Source: Leptospira sanjuanensis
GTDB lineage: Bacteria > Spirochaetota > Leptospiria > Leptospirales > Leptospiraceae
NCBI RefSeq assembly: GCF_022267325.1
Contig: NZ_JAIZBG010000002.1
Coordinates: forward strand, 399,579-463,578
Length of the DNA: 64,000 nucleotides
Direction of reading: 5' to 3'
Below are positions 45,903-54,732 of the stretch, one piece after another. Position 1 is the first letter of the stretch. Each line of letters opens with the position of its first letter. The position numbers were made by a program, and so were the translations under genes. The notes beneath the pieces are model-generated. The model saw nothing but the letters and a program-made list of their open reading frames with translations, had not been told where the DNA came from and made no database searches.

Positions 45903-46559
45903 TCATAAAAATGAATGCGAACGTTTTGTCGAAGTTTCATCCGATTTCATTCCGGTATAAAGATAATGAATCAATTCCTTCGTGATTCTTCTTGCTTCTT
46001 TCAGATCTACGGACCGAAACATAACTTGTTTTCCCGCTAAGAGGACAGCAATGCCGTGCACCATGGTCCAAGCGGAAGTCGCCGAACTTACCGCATCCTC
46101 GGTTCGAATGACTCCCGCCCGCTGACAATCGCGGATGATTTCGACGATGATTTGAAAGGATTCATCTTCCGTTCTAACCAAGGATTTGTATTTAGAATGG
46201 CTCTCGATCTGATTTCCGTACATGATACGGAAAAGATCCGGAAATTCCAGAGCGAATTCCACGTAACAAACACCCGATTCGCGAAATAGCAGAAGAGGTT
46301 TTTTCCTATATTTGATCTGCAATTTTTTTTGACGCTCGGCGAGCAACCGAAAGCCCTCTTCCGCTATGTCCGCATATAAGGATTCTAAATCCTCATAGTG
46401 TCGATAAGGCGCGGATTGACTGACTCCCGCGTAGGCGGCGGCTTTTCTAAGACTCAACGCCTTATAACCTTCTTCTTTCAGAATGCGGAGTGAAGCCTCT
46501 AATAAGGCTTTTTTTAAGTCGCCGTGATGATACGAAATTTTATCGGAGGAGTTTTTCAT
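45903..46559 (-). CDS. TetR-family regulator with WHG-type C-terminal domain
   Basis: 218 residues. HTH at about residues 10-60: HHGDLKKALLEASLRILKEEGYKALSLRKAAAYAGVSQSAPYRHYEDLESLYADIAE. The C-terminal domain has SAWTMVHGIAVLLAGKQV, the W-x-x-x-H-G hallmark of the TetR_C WHG group. Divergent from a CrtI-like oxidoreductase gene with 86 bases between the starts and an inverted repeat in that gap, so it probably represses that gene and itself. The inducer is unknown; a lipid or isoprenoid would fit the neighbour but this is inferred. Confidence 0.87.
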   Translation of the reverse strand: MKNSSDKISYHHGDLKKALLEASLRILKEEGYKALSLRKAAAYAGVSQSAPYRHYEDLESLYADIAEEGFRLLAERQKKLQIKYRKKPLLLFRESGVCYVEFALEFPDLFRIMYGNQIESHSKYKSLVRTEDESFQIIVEIIRDCQRAGVIRTEDAVSSATSAWTMVHGIAVLLAGKQVMFRSVDLKEARRITKELIHYLYTGMKSDETSTKRSHSFL

Positions 46560-46560
46560 G

Positions 46561-46620
46561 TTGACGATTATTACATCTATCGCTATTATCGGATATACAA
46601 ATGTGATAACCGTTCACATT
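46561..46620 (+). promoter_or_regulatory. Promoter and operator candidate of the CrtI-like oxidoreductase
   Basis: TTGACG at 46561-46566 and TATTAT at 46584-46589 with a 17-base spacer. AATGTGA at 46600-46606 and TCACATT at 46614-46620 form perfect 7-base inverted arms just past the predicted transcript start, where a bound TetR repressor would block transcription. GGAGG precedes the ATG at 46646. Confidence 0.6.
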
Positions 46621-46645
46621 AAATCGATCCGGGAGGATTTTGTCA

Positions 46646-48229
46646 ATGAATATCGATCAAATAGAAAACGAGTTCGATATAATATTTATAGGTTCCGGAA
46701 TGGGAAGTCTTTGCGCGGCCAGCCTTCTGGCTCAATCTTACGGTAAAAAGATTCTTATACTGGAAAAACACTTCCAACCCGGAGGTTTTACGCACGAGTT
46801 CCAAAGGAAACAAGGCAAGTATCATTGGGATGTAGGAATCCATTACGTTGGAGACATGCAGGACGACGGCCTTTGCAGAAAAATCTCGGATAAGATCACC
46901 CGAAAAAAAGTCCAATGGAAGAGAATGCCGGAACCGTTTGAAAAGTTGATCTTCCCTACGGTGTCTTTCGACATCTATGGCGATCCGGAGAAATTCAAAT
47001 CGGACCTAGTAAATAAATTTCCAGAAGAAGCGGCAGCCGTCGATCGATATTTCAAAGATATCAAGAAGACTTCGAATCTGTTCGGGAAATCGATCATGAT
47101 GCGACTTGCTCCTCCCCCTTTGGATTCCGTGGCCGGACTATTGGGAGAATCGAAAATCTTCACTCTCAAAGATTACTTGGATGTTAACTTTAAAAGCCAG
47201 GAACTCAAAGGAATTCTCGCTGCCCAATGGGGGGATTACGGATTGCCTCCGTCGAAAGTCGCTTTTGCAATGCACGCAACTCTTGTACAACATTACCTTT
47301 ACGGCGGCTATTACCCGATCGGCGGCGCCGGAAAAATTTTCGACGCGGTAGAACCGATTCTGGAGGAATTCGGAGGCGCGGTTCTTTCATCCGTTGAAGT
47401 TAAAGAAATTCTAATCAAAGAAGGAAAGACCGTCGGAGTCAGGGCCAAGGCTCTTCGAGGAGAAGAATCGGAAAAGGATTTCTTCGCACCGATCGTCGTT
47501 TCCTGTGCGGGCGCTTATCCGACTTATACGAAGTTGATTCCGGAGAATTATCCGATTCCGTTTCGAAAAGGTCTAAAAGAATTTTATAATAAAGAAAAGA
47601 TGACTACGAGCGTCTGTCTTTATCTCGGCTTGTCGGAAAGTCCGGCAAAGTTCGGTTTTAAGGGAGAGAATTATTGGATCTTTTCCTCAAGCGATCACGA
47701 CCAAAACTTTTCGGAAAGAAACGATTGGATCGGTGCGGATGGAGAAATTCCCAATCTTTACCTTTCGTTTCCAAGTTTGAAAAACCCGGAGGCGAAAAGT
47801 CATACGATGGATGTGATCACGTTCACGGATTACGAACATTTTTCTCCCTGGAAATCGGAGCCTTGGAAACGAAGAGGAGAGGAATACAAACTACTCAAAG
47901 AGAAAATCACGGAAAGAATTCTGACAACCTTGGAAGCTCGTTTTCCGGGAATCACAAAAATCGTGGAATACGCGGAACTTTCGACTCCGATCACCAACGA
48001 ACATTTCACTTCGCATCCGGATGGAGCGATTTACGGCTTGGCCTGCGTTCCCGAAAGATACAAAAAGGAAGAATGCCCTTGGTTCAACGTTCGAACTCCG
48101 ATAGAAGGTTTGTATCTTACCGGCGCCGACGCGGCTTCTCCCGGAGTTGCGGGAGCGATGATGGGAGGTCTTGCTTCCGCACTTGCGATTACCGGAAGCG
48201 CCGAACTTCTGAAAGAGTTACGCAACTAA
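46646..48229 (+). CDS. CrtI/retinol-saturase-like FAD-dependent oxidoreductase
   Basis: 527 residues. The N-terminal dinucleotide fold reads FDIIFIGSGMGSLCAASLLAQSYGKKILILEKHFQPGGFTHEF, typical of phytoene desaturase and all-trans-retinol saturase relatives. It continues HWDVGIHYVGDM, GGYYPIGGAGKIFDAV and closes with GLYLTGADAASPGVAGAMMGGLASALAI, the C-terminal FAD contact. Such enzymes desaturate, saturate or isomerise polyene lipids. No other carotenoid gene is in the window, so the substrate is open. The ATG at 46646 follows GGAGG by 8 bases. It is probably controlled by the divergent TetR gene. Confidence 0.87.
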   Translation: MNIDQIENEFDIIFIGSGMGSLCAASLLAQSYGKKILILEKHFQPGGFTHEFQRKQGKYHWDVGIHYVGDMQDDGLCRKISDKITRKKVQWKRMPEPFEKLIFPTVSFDIYGDPEKFKSDLVNKFPEEAAAVDRYFKDIKKTSNLFGKSIMMRLAPPPLDSVAGLLGESKIFTLKDYLDVNFKSQELKGILAAQWGDYGLPPSKVAFAMHATLVQHYLYGGYYPIGGAGKIFDAVEPILEEFGGAVLSSVEVKEILIKEGKTVGVRAKALRGEESEKDFFAPIVVSCAGAYPTYTKLIPENYPIPFRKGLKEFYNKEKMTTSVCLYLGLSESPAKFGFKGENYWIFSSSDHDQNFSERNDWIGADGEIPNLYLSFPSLKNPEAKSHTMDVITFTDYEHFSPWKSEPWKRRGEEYKLLKEKITERILTTLEARFPGITKIVEYAELSTPITNEHFTSHPDGAIYGLACVPERYKKEECPWFNVRTPIEGLYLTGADAASPGVAGAMMGGLASALAITGSAELLKELRN

Positions 48230-48372
48230 ACAAGTTCTTCCGCGTTCGATCCTTTGGAAAGAATCGGACGCGAAAGATGTCGAGTTTTCGAACGGAAAAC
48301 ATGTCGATAATTTTTGAATATTTACGGATGATATATTCATAATTTTTAATTTACCAATTTGCGAAGGCGCCT

Positions 48373-49101
48373 TCAATATCGGACACAGCCCTCCGGACTG
48401 CAGCGAAAGGAAACATCCTTAGAATCGCGATTTATTTCGAATTCAATCTCATAATCGTAGAATTTCGCCTTATCTTCGTGAAATTCCAAACGCAGTTTGT
48501 ATTTTCCGGGTAAAAAGTAAAACCCGATCTCATCGAAACGCGAAGGTTGCACGTGATAGGAATAAAAAAGAGTTCGTTTTTCGGAGACGATATTCAAGGA
48601 CAAAGGTTCCTGAAAATCTTTCCACGTCAGCGAAAAGCGGATCTTCGGCGAACCGTCCACGGATAAACGTTTTGTTTTTTTAATCTCGTCGAGAACATTC
48701 TTCCAATTCGATTTCCAATACGATTGGATCAGAGTCATTCCCGCATCCGATTTGTTATACGTTTCCCGGTCGATTCCCACTTGTACACTTTCTCCGCCAC
48801 GATCATAGATCGTTTCCTTTCTTGTTTCGATTCGATCAAAACGATTTTTCACTAACGTTTCGTATAGATTCCGAAACAATACGGGATCGGTCTTAAAACA
48901 AAGAATCTCCTCTTTTCGATCCCTTCTTTCCTTAACGTAAGAAAGATCTTTCGAAAAATAAAATTCGGTATTGTCCGGCCGCATTCCTCCGCCGCGATGA
49001 AATTCCAAATAAAACTCGGCAGGCATTTCTTTCGGCAGAGCGCTCAAACAAGATACGAAGAACATTTGAATCGAGATCAAGAGCAGACAATTTCTTAACA
49101 T
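48373..49101 (-). CDS. Lipoprotein of unknown function, last gene of the ArsR-SRPBCC-GFA run
   Basis: 242 residues. The signal LRNCLLLISIQMFFVSC ends in a lipobox FVSC. The mature part is beta-rich (FYLEFHRGGGMRPDNTEFYFS, FSLTWKDFQEPLSLNIV, EIGFYFLPGKYKLRLEFHEDKAKFYDYEIEFEI) and ends in FRCSPEGCVRY. No family is recognised. AAAGGATC before ATG 49101 decides the start; the longer frame overlaps the GFA gene. It begins 11 bases after the GFA stop, so it is likely co-transcribed with that gene although it shares no obvious function. Confidence 0.7.
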   Translation of the reverse strand: MLRNCLLLISIQMFFVSCLSALPKEMPAEFYLEFHRGGGMRPDNTEFYFSKDLSYVKERRDRKEEILCFKTDPVLFRNLYETLVKNRFDRIETRKETIYDRGGESVQVGIDRETYNKSDAGMTLIQSYWKSNWKNVLDEIKKTKRLSVDGSPKIRFSLTWKDFQEPLSLNIVSEKRTLFYSYHVQPSRFDEIGFYFLPGKYKLRLEFHEDKAKFYDYEIEFEINRDSKDVSFRCSPEGCVRY

Positions 49102-49112
49102 GCGACGATCCT

Positions 49113-49529
49113 TTATGCCGGGGGCATTTTTTCGAATTTCGGAATAGACGGATCCATTTGATCCCAAGCGTGACCGCGCACTGTGTAGGTCACCGCTTGC
49201 GGTTTGTATCGATGAGGTTCGTCCAAACTCGCGGCGTGCACCGTAAAAAGTTCAGGCATTGCAGCGAAGGTCATGTACACGGGCGAGCCGCATTTTGGAC
49301 AGAACGCGGAAGTCTTAATGCCGCCGCTATCTCCGACCCTATCAAAATGGGTCGCTTTGCCGTTCAGGTTTACGGCCGTTCGAGTTGGAAACGTCAGATA
49401 AGATCCATGACCGGTACCGCTCATCCGTTGACAATCCCGGCATTGACAATCGTTCATAAATATGGGTTCATCGGAAATGGTGTAACGGATTGCACCGCAT
49501 GCACATCCGCCCGCGTAAGACGCATTCAT
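49113..49529 (-). CDS. GFA-family (CENP-V/glutathione-dependent formaldehyde-activating-like) zinc protein
   Basis: 138 residues. Zinc ligands are visible in order: GGCACGAIRY, NDCQCRDCQRMSGTGHGS and FCPKCGSPVY, the GFA signature with C-x-C, C-x-C-x-x-C and C-x-x-C. The family was named for a formaldehyde-activating enzyme, but most members have no proven reaction. It starts inside the end of the SRPBCC gene (4-base ATGA-type overlap), so it is translated from the ArsR-led operon. Confidence 0.9.
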   Translation of the reverse strand: MNASYAGGCACGAIRYTISDEPIFMNDCQCRDCQRMSGTGHGSYLTFPTRTAVNLNGKATHFDRVGDSGGIKTSAFCPKCGSPVYMTFAAMPELFTVHAASLDEPHRYKPQAVTYTVRGHAWDQMDPSIPKFEKMPPA

Positions 49530-50008
49530 GAAAGATCCGCACTCGAAGTCGACTTCGGTTTAGCAAAGACATCGATACCCTGCCCCGTTTCCAGCAATGA
49601 CTTCAGACTGGAAAGCACAATCGGCCAACCTTGTTGGATTCCCTTTGCCATTCCGCTTCCCGCTTCTAGTTCGTCATGAGTAACCGTTAGGCGCACCATA
49701 TCCTCGTATTCCTCGACATTGAAAGTCACTCGACTATAACTTTCCGGATCTGCCGCTTGGGAAGGGCTCGCCCAAGTGATTACGAGGCGACTCGGCGGCA
49801 TAACCTCGACCACCTTTCCGACGATGTTCACCGTTCGTTGTTCGTTCGCACGCACATGTTCCCATGTTGATTCAGGTTTCCAGTCGGAGATATTCTCGTG
49901 ACCCCAATAGAGCCTCGCGACCTCGGGCTTTGTGATCGCCTCGAAGACTTTCTCCGGTGTCGAGCGGATATAGGTCACGTAAACAAAACTCGTTTTCTCT
50001 TTACTCAT
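49526..50008 (-). CDS. SRPBCC/AHSA1-family protein
   Basis: 160 residues of START/Bet-v1-like fold: FVYVTYIRSTPEKVFEAITKPEVARLYWGHENISDWKPESTWEHV, VVEVMPPSRLVITW, SYSRVTFNVEEYEDMVRLTVTHDEL and GWPIVLSSLKSLLETG. The W and the STPEKVFEAIT opening are typical of AHSA1-like proteins next to ArsR regulators. They bind hydrophobic ligands; function is generally unproven. GGAG stands 7 bases before ATG 50008, which rules out the ATG 15 bases upstream. It overlaps the ArsR gene by 8 bases. Confidence 0.87.
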   Translation of the reverse strand: MSKEKTSFVYVTYIRSTPEKVFEAITKPEVARLYWGHENISDWKPESTWEHVRANEQRTVNIVGKVVEVMPPSRLVITWASPSQAADPESYSRVTFNVEEYEDMVRLTVTHDELEAGSGMAKGIQQGWPIVLSSLKSLLETGQGIDVFAKPKSTSSADLS

Positions 50009-50324
50009 GGTTCTCTCCTTCAAGTTCCTTCTTCAGATCATGCAACAGACTCAGTCGCCGATGTTCAAATTTCCTCACCCACCGCTCGTATATCTCGTGC
50101 AGAGGGACCGGATTGATGAAATGCAGCTTCTCGCGACCCCGCCAAACTATGCTGATCAGGTTGGCTGTTTCAAGGAGCCCGATATGCTGCGTTGCCGATT
50201 GTCGTGTCATATCCAAGTGCTCGCAAAGCTGACTTAGGGTCTGGCCGTTCTTCTCATAAAGAAGGTCCAATAACTTTCTGCGCGTCGGGTCTCCTAACGC
50301 TTTGAAAACAAGATCGGCGTCCAT
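50001..50324 (-). CDS. ArsR-family winged-HTH regulator
   Basis: 107 residues: DLVFKALGDPTRRKLLDLLYEKNGQTLSQLCEHLDMTRQSATQHIGLLETANLISIVWRGREKLHFINPVPLHEIYERWVRKFE. The helix LDMTRQSATQHIGLLE is the recognition helix. No metal-binding Cys cluster is present, as in the subgroup that controls SRPBCC genes. It leads an operon with the SRPBCC, GFA and lipoprotein genes and probably represses it. The effector is unknown. Confidence 0.9.
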   Translation of the reverse strand: MDADLVFKALGDPTRRKLLDLLYEKNGQTLSQLCEHLDMTRQSATQHIGLLETANLISIVWRGREKLHFINPVPLHEIYERWVRKFEHRRLSLLHDLKKELEGENHE

Positions 50325-50542
50325 TCGTTGTGCTTGTTAGAAAACAATATGCAGTTAAATACCTGCATGTCAAGTAAAATATTCGAAAAATACCCGACCA
50401 ATCGATTGATAAAGGAACGGCACTCAGAACAATGAGAAAGAAAATTGAAAACAAATGACCTATTCCTTCTTCTTCTTCACGCAACTCTCCAAAAGCCTTA
50501 TCACCGCGACTGCAGAAGAACTTAAATAAGGGGCTGAATCGA

Positions 50543-50908
50543 ATGGAAAAACACAGAATCTTTACTATGCCTTTCGCAAGCGTCTACCCTATGTATATTC
50601 AAAAAGCGGAACGTAAAGGACGAACCAAAGAGGAAGTTGATGCGATTATTTTTTGGCTCACGGGATACGATTCGAAAGGTTTTCAAAAACAACTTAAGAA
50701 TGAAGTCAGTTTCGAAGAATTCTTCGATCAAGCTCCTCATATCAACGATCACGTTTCTCTCATCAAAGGAGTCGTTTGCGGTCTTCGTGTAGAAGAAATC
50801 GAAGATAAACTGATGCAGAAAATCCGTTATCTGGATAAGTTAGTGGATGAATTGGCCAAAGGAAAGGCGATGGAAAAAATTCTACGAGATCCGAATCAAA
50901 AGCGATAG
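50543..50908 (+). CDS. DUF2200 protein
   Basis: 121 residues with the DUF2200 sequence: [94 protein letters not shown]. The family is small, cytosolic and of unknown function, widespread in bacteria and often encoded next to stress or ArsR-SRPBCC genes, as here. AAGGGG stands about 10 bases before the ATG. It lies between the two ArsR-SRPBCC modules but on the opposite strand. Confidence 0.85.
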   Translation: MEKHRIFTMPFASVYPMYIQKAERKGRTKEEVDAIIFWLTGYDSKGFQKQLKNEVSFEEFFDQAPHINDHVSLIKGVVCGLRVEEIEDKLMQKIRYLDKLVDELAKGKAMEKILRDPNQKR

Positions 50909-50973
50909 CGGTTATAGACTACTCCGTGCCGTTCGGTGATACTTTTATACGGCACGGATAACCTACTGCAGAC

Positions 50974-51492
50974 TTATCCTGCAAGCTCCGTCAATAATCG
51001 ATCGAGCGATTCGCAAAGCGGTATCCAACCTTCGGCCGCACCAAGTTCCATCTCGCGCACTTCGGCGGAAGCGTATTTCCATACGTGCGTCAAAAGCGTG
51101 AGATCTCCTTCGGTCGTAAAGGTACGCGACTCCACGGTAGCATCCGGATTTTCCGGACCATCCGGATTAAACGAGGACATGTCCGTAGCATAATTTTCAT
51201 CGTTCGCCACTTTCTCTGGCGCGATTACTTCTAAAAATTTTCCATAAATACCCATTTTGGTTCCTTTGGAATCCGCAAAGACATACAGATATTTACCGCC
51301 GACCCGAAGATCGTTTTCTATAGTCTCAATCGTCCAACCTTCGGGGCCGGTCAGCCAACGACGCATCAGTTCGGGTTTGGTAAAACAATCGAATACCAAT
51401 TTTCGCGGTGCGGCGAAATAGCGCGTGAGTACGACTTCGGTTTCTCCCCGCAATTCTATCTTGACTTCTTTTTGATCCGTTTTCATTTTCAT
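50974..51492 (-). CDS. SRPBCC/AHSA1-family protein (second module)
   Basis: 172 residues. ETEVVLTRYFAAPRKLVFDCFTKPELMRRWLTGPEGWTIETIENDLRVGGKYLYVFADSKGTKMGIYGKFLEVIAPEKV is the AHSA1-like opening with the conserved W and GG. It ends in GWIPLCESLDRLLTELAG. It is not a close copy of the SRPBCC protein at 49526. AAGGAG precedes ATG 51492, and the start overlaps the ArsR stop by 4 bases, so the two are translationally coupled. Confidence 0.88.
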   Translation of the reverse strand: MKMKTDQKEVKIELRGETEVVLTRYFAAPRKLVFDCFTKPELMRRWLTGPEGWTIETIENDLRVGGKYLYVFADSKGTKMGIYGKFLEVIAPEKVANDENYATDMSSFNPDGPENPDATVESRTFTTEGDLTLLTHVWKYASAEVREMELGAAEGWIPLCESLDRLLTELAG

Positions 51493-51827
51493 TGATCTCC
51501 TTTTGATTGCATCGTCTGCAATTCTTCGAGTAACCCATCGAGCACCTGATAACGTCCCTCCCACATCCGGCGATACTTTTCGATCCAATCCGTGGCTTTC
51601 TTGAGCGGCGCGGTTTCAAGTCGTCGCGGTCGCTCCTGTGCGCGGATCGTGGTCGAGATTAGGCCCGCTTCCTCCAAAACTTTGAGATGCCGTGAAATGG
51701 CTGGCTGGCTCATTTTGAAGGGTTTTGCGAGTTCCATGACCGTTAATTCGCCTTTTGCAAGGCGCATCAGTATCGCACGGCGAGTAGAATCAGCGAGTGC
51801 GGCAAAAGTAGAATCGAGAGTTTGCAT
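51489..51827 (-). CDS. ArsR-family winged-HTH regulator (second module)
   Basis: 112 residues: MQTLDSTFAALADSTRRAILMRLAKGELTVMELAKPFKMSQPAISRHLKVLEEAGLISTTIRAQERPRRLETAPLKKATDWIEKYRRMWEGR. This is the ArsR subgroup paired with SRPBCC genes; no metal ligands are seen. The start is set at MQTLDS, where family similarity begins; upstream codons are AT-rich and lack sequence of the family. It probably represses its own ArsR-SRPBCC pair. Confidence 0.88.
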   Translation of the reverse strand: MQTLDSTFAALADSTRRAILMRLAKGELTVMELAKPFKMSQPAISRHLKVLEEAGLISTTIRAQERPRRLETAPLKKATDWIEKYRRMWEGRYQVLDGLLEELQTMQSKGDQ

Positions 51828-51911
51828 AGCTAAATTGTTATATAAATAACCTGCTATATAATAAAATAATGTCAATCCTTTTGCGGTTTCTTTTTGCAAA
51901 AAGAATGTAAA

Positions 51912-52046
51912 CTATAAAGAATTAGTCGGGATTTTGATTCGCACTTGCGCACAAAGCTGTTCGTATCGTTTTCGAAACACTTCGTTCGGAATCCGTTCTT
52001 CTCCTTTTCTTCTTAGGTCGGCCAGAAGCCCGTTGACAAAATACAT
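51912..52046 (-). pseudogene. Possible gene remnant downstream of the RibD-C gene
   Basis: A minus-strand frame of 44 codons from an ATG at 52046 to TAG at 51912-51914 reads MYFVNGLLADLRRKGEERIP, then NEVFRKRYEQLCAQVRIKIP. The same frame stays open upstream (DRCAVPAKNKGEIG) to beyond the RibD-C stop without a start. Composition is protein-like, with many charged residues and no stop, on the same strand as its neighbours. It may be the end of a damaged gene or a very small gene. Family not recognised. Confidence 0.35.
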
Positions 52047-52150
52047 TCCGATTTCGCCTTTGTTTTTGGCCGGTACGGCGCAACGATCAAAATTAGAATC
52101 TTTTAACAGGATAAAAAAACGTCACGAGTCCGATCGAAACCCGATTTGTT

Positions 52151-52708
52151 TCACATTTGCTTTCTGTAATGAAGAGCCACGGCGCCGGATTGAAACGTTT
52201 CCGAACCCAGAAATTCAAGCCTCAAAACCTCCGGAAGATGTACGGCGTTAAACAAGCGCGGTCCCTTTCCGGCAACAACCGGATGAACCACAAAACGATA
52301 CTCATCGATCAAACGATGTTCCGTAAGCTGGGAGGCTATGCTTAAACTGCCGACGGCAATGTCTTTTCCAGATTGTCGCTTTAACGCAAGCGCTTCTTCC
52401 GCAAGATTTGTGCGAACGATTCTCGTGTTTGTCCCGGGCGCTTCGGTCAATGTGGTTGAGAATACAACTTTTTCGAGCGAATCAAAAACTCGCGCAAAAT
52501 CGTTGGTTGCTTGCGATTCAGATTGGCTCTTGGCGATGTCGGGCCAATAAGGAACCATAAGCTGATACGTGATTCGGCCATAGAGGATGACGCTCGTAGT
52601 GCGCAAAAAATCCGCAAAATATTCATGCAACCTTTCGTCGGCGATCATGCCCGTATGGCTGCAATTTCCGTCGGTCGTCATATTGATTGCAAAAATAATT
52701 TTTCTCAT
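52151..52708 (-). CDS. RibD-C-domain (dihydrofolate-reductase-like) protein
   Basis: 185 residues: [20 protein letters not shown] at the start, [20 protein letters not shown] (the G-R-x-T/V-Y motif), [51 protein letters not shown]. These are the marks of the YyaP/YwjB-like RibD-C group, related in fold to dihydrofolate reductase and riboflavin-pathway reductases. The substrate is usually unknown. It lies upstream of the second ArsR-SRPBCC module on the same strand, a neighbourhood often seen for this family. Confidence 0.87.
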   Translation of the reverse strand: MRKIIFAINMTTDGNCSHTGMIADERLHEYFADFLRTTSVILYGRITYQLMVPYWPDIAKSQSESQATNDFARVFDSLEKVVFSTTLTEAPGTNTRIVRTNLAEEALALKRQSGKDIAVGSLSIASQLTEHRLIDEYRFVVHPVVAGKGPRLFNAVHLPEVLRLEFLGSETFQSGAVALHYRKQM

Positions 52709-53345
52709 AGGCAGTTTATATTTCTTTCGTTGAAAAGTTCAAGCATCAATTGATCGGACTTTACTTTCCGGGGTGTCGAGTCAGAAGAAGACGTTGAGAA
52801 ATCGCGGCGTTTGATTCGACATGGCGAAGATTTAAGAAAAGAAAATTAAAAGAACCGTTTTAAAATCACTTACTCATCGCAAGAATTCAATTGCATTCAG
52901 TCGTAATCGCCGGATCCAAAGGGAACGAATTTTTTTCGATCTCCTTCTTCGGTTATATGCCGACTTGATTCCAATCGTGGCAATCTATCTTTACAATTCG
53001 TTCACGGTAAAGAAGCGATAGAAATATCGTAAATGCGAGTATATGCTCATGTGCTTATAGATCGACACAAGTACTCATCCGGAATGTATCCGCAAAACGA
53101 TAACCATGTGCTTTGAAAGTTTAGCGTTTTAAAATATAACTTTCCGATCGCCATAAGACAACTCCTTCTATACGGTTTTGCCACATTTTAAATGAATTTC
53201 ACCCTCCTCCATTTTTAGTTAGATATAAAACGAATTGAGCGCGAATAATTTCGTAAAATCACTATCGAGTTTATAAACTCGATAGTGCGCAATCCGAGAT
53301 TCAACTAAAATCGAACCAATCGAAAAACGATCCAAGAGGTTATAT
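52709..53345. other. 637-base divergent region with a large palindrome
   Basis: No gene is supported. It separates the RibD-C gene (minus) from a membrane AraC gene (plus) and contains the 28-base palindrome at 53260-53287. AGAGG lies just before the AraC ATG. Confidence 0.5.
53260..53287. promoter_or_regulatory. Perfect 28-base palindrome upstream of the AraC pair
   Basis: CACTATCGAGTTTA at 53260-53273 is followed without gap by its reverse complement at 53274-53287. It ends 58 bases before the AraC ATG, a typical operator position. There is no T tract directly after it, so a terminator is less likely. Confidence 0.6.
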
Positions 53346-54551
53346 ATGTCGTTCGATATTTATTTTGCGAGTGCGATCCAGTATATTGTATTAGGTTCAA
53401 TTTATTATTATAAAAGAAAGAGGCCTTTCCACAAGAAACAAGCCTTGATCCTTATTTTTATCGGTTTCAATCTGCTTATTTTTTCGAATCAGTCTCAAAT
53501 GACGGACAAGATTCTACAATCTATAGGGAACTTTCTTTACTCCTTCTTCACCATAGCCGGAAGCATTATCATCTATACCGTCTGCAAAGAATCGTTCGAA
53601 TTCACCGAGATGAAAAGAAACGATTCTCCTCTCAAGACCGAATTAAAAAGGGAACTACTTCTTATCGGGACCATATCTTTGATTTTTAGCGCGACGATCA
53701 TCTATTTTTGGCATAATTCCGAAACTAAAACCCTGCCGAATCTCTTTGCTACAGTCAGCGGCGTTTCAATCACGATTCTAACGTTCTATTGTCTTTACGT
53801 TCAGTTTTTCATTAAGAGTTATTACGTAAAGAAAGGGCTTAAACTGATCTATTTTCTCATCGCCCTTATGCTGGTAGAAAAACTAAACCAAATTCTCCCT
53901 CTATCTTATTCGGACTCTGCAATGAAAATCAGCTGTATTGTCTATACGATCTCGCCTATTTTCCTGTTCAGCAATCTGATTACATTCCCTTCCCCCAAAA
54001 AAGAAAATGTGAATCGAGGAACAGCAAGTTCGTCTTCCAATTCCTACCAAAAAAGAACGACCAGCGATTATCTCATAACGAGTTTGGACAATGAAAGAAT
54101 TATGGAAAAACTGTACGACTTATTCGTAAAAGAAAAGATTTTTTTGGACGAGGATATAAGACTTCCTTCCGTTGCTACGGAAATGGGCCTCTCCGTTCAT
54201 CAACTTTCCGCGTTCATCAATCGTTATCTTCGAACCAATTTCAACACTTTCGTAAACTATTACCGCATCAAAGCGGCAATGTCGCTGCTGAAAGAAGAAC
54301 CCTCCCGATCCGTAATTTCGATCGGTATGGCGGTCGGATTTAATGCGCTCTCCACGTTTCAAAGATTCTTCGTATATGCCACGAAAATAACTCCGAGTAA
54401 ATATCGGGAAGAAGCGCTGCAAGGACGCGATGTCGAGTTTAATCCGATATTTCAGCCGATCGAATCCGAAATCCGGAGGTTCGAAGATCAGTATATGAGA
54501 AAATCGGACGATTCCACCGTTTCAGAGCGTTATACGAATGCATCCGTTTAA
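53346..54551 (+). CDS. Membrane AraC-family regulator (second module)
   Basis: 401 residues. About seven helices at residues 5-215, a Ser-rich linker (RGTASSSSNSYQKRTTSD), then the AraC domain: IFLDEDIRLPSVATEMGLSVHQLSAFINRYLRTNFNTFVNYYRIKAAMSLL and SVISIGMAVGFNALSTFQRFFVYATKITPSKYRE. It continues for about 40 residues beyond the HTHs. The DNA-binding half is closest in pattern to the regulator at 16923 (YLDEDIRLPDV, VHQLSFFLN), which holds the same place in the first Lcl module. AGAGG precedes the ATG. The palindrome at 53260 is a candidate binding site. Confidence 0.86.
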   Translation: MSFDIYFASAIQYIVLGSIYYYKRKRPFHKKQALILIFIGFNLLIFSNQSQMTDKILQSIGNFLYSFFTIAGSIIIYTVCKESFEFTEMKRNDSPLKTELKRELLLIGTISLIFSATIIYFWHNSETKTLPNLFATVSGVSITILTFYCLYVQFFIKSYYVKKGLKLIYFLIALMLVEKLNQILPLSYSDSAMKISCIVYTISPIFLFSNLITFPSPKKENVNRGTASSSSNSYQKRTTSDYLITSLDNERIMEKLYDLFVKEKIFLDEDIRLPSVATEMGLSVHQLSAFINRYLRTNFNTFVNYYRIKAAMSLLKEEPSRSVISIGMAVGFNALSTFQRFFVYATKITPSKYREEALQGRDVEFNPIFQPIESEIRRFEDQYMRKSDDSTVSERYTNASV

Positions 54552-54732
54552 ACTTCCCATCTATTTAAAGGAAAGTTGATCGCTGGTATTTCGATGGAAA
54601 ATTTTTCCGGGATACGGATTTAAAAACGAATTCGAAAAAAAATATTTACTAAAACGAATTCATCGTATAACGTTGCGCGACTATTTTCCAACGGGATCAT
54701 CGTTCAGGGTAAGCGATCCGAGTTCGGTCATT

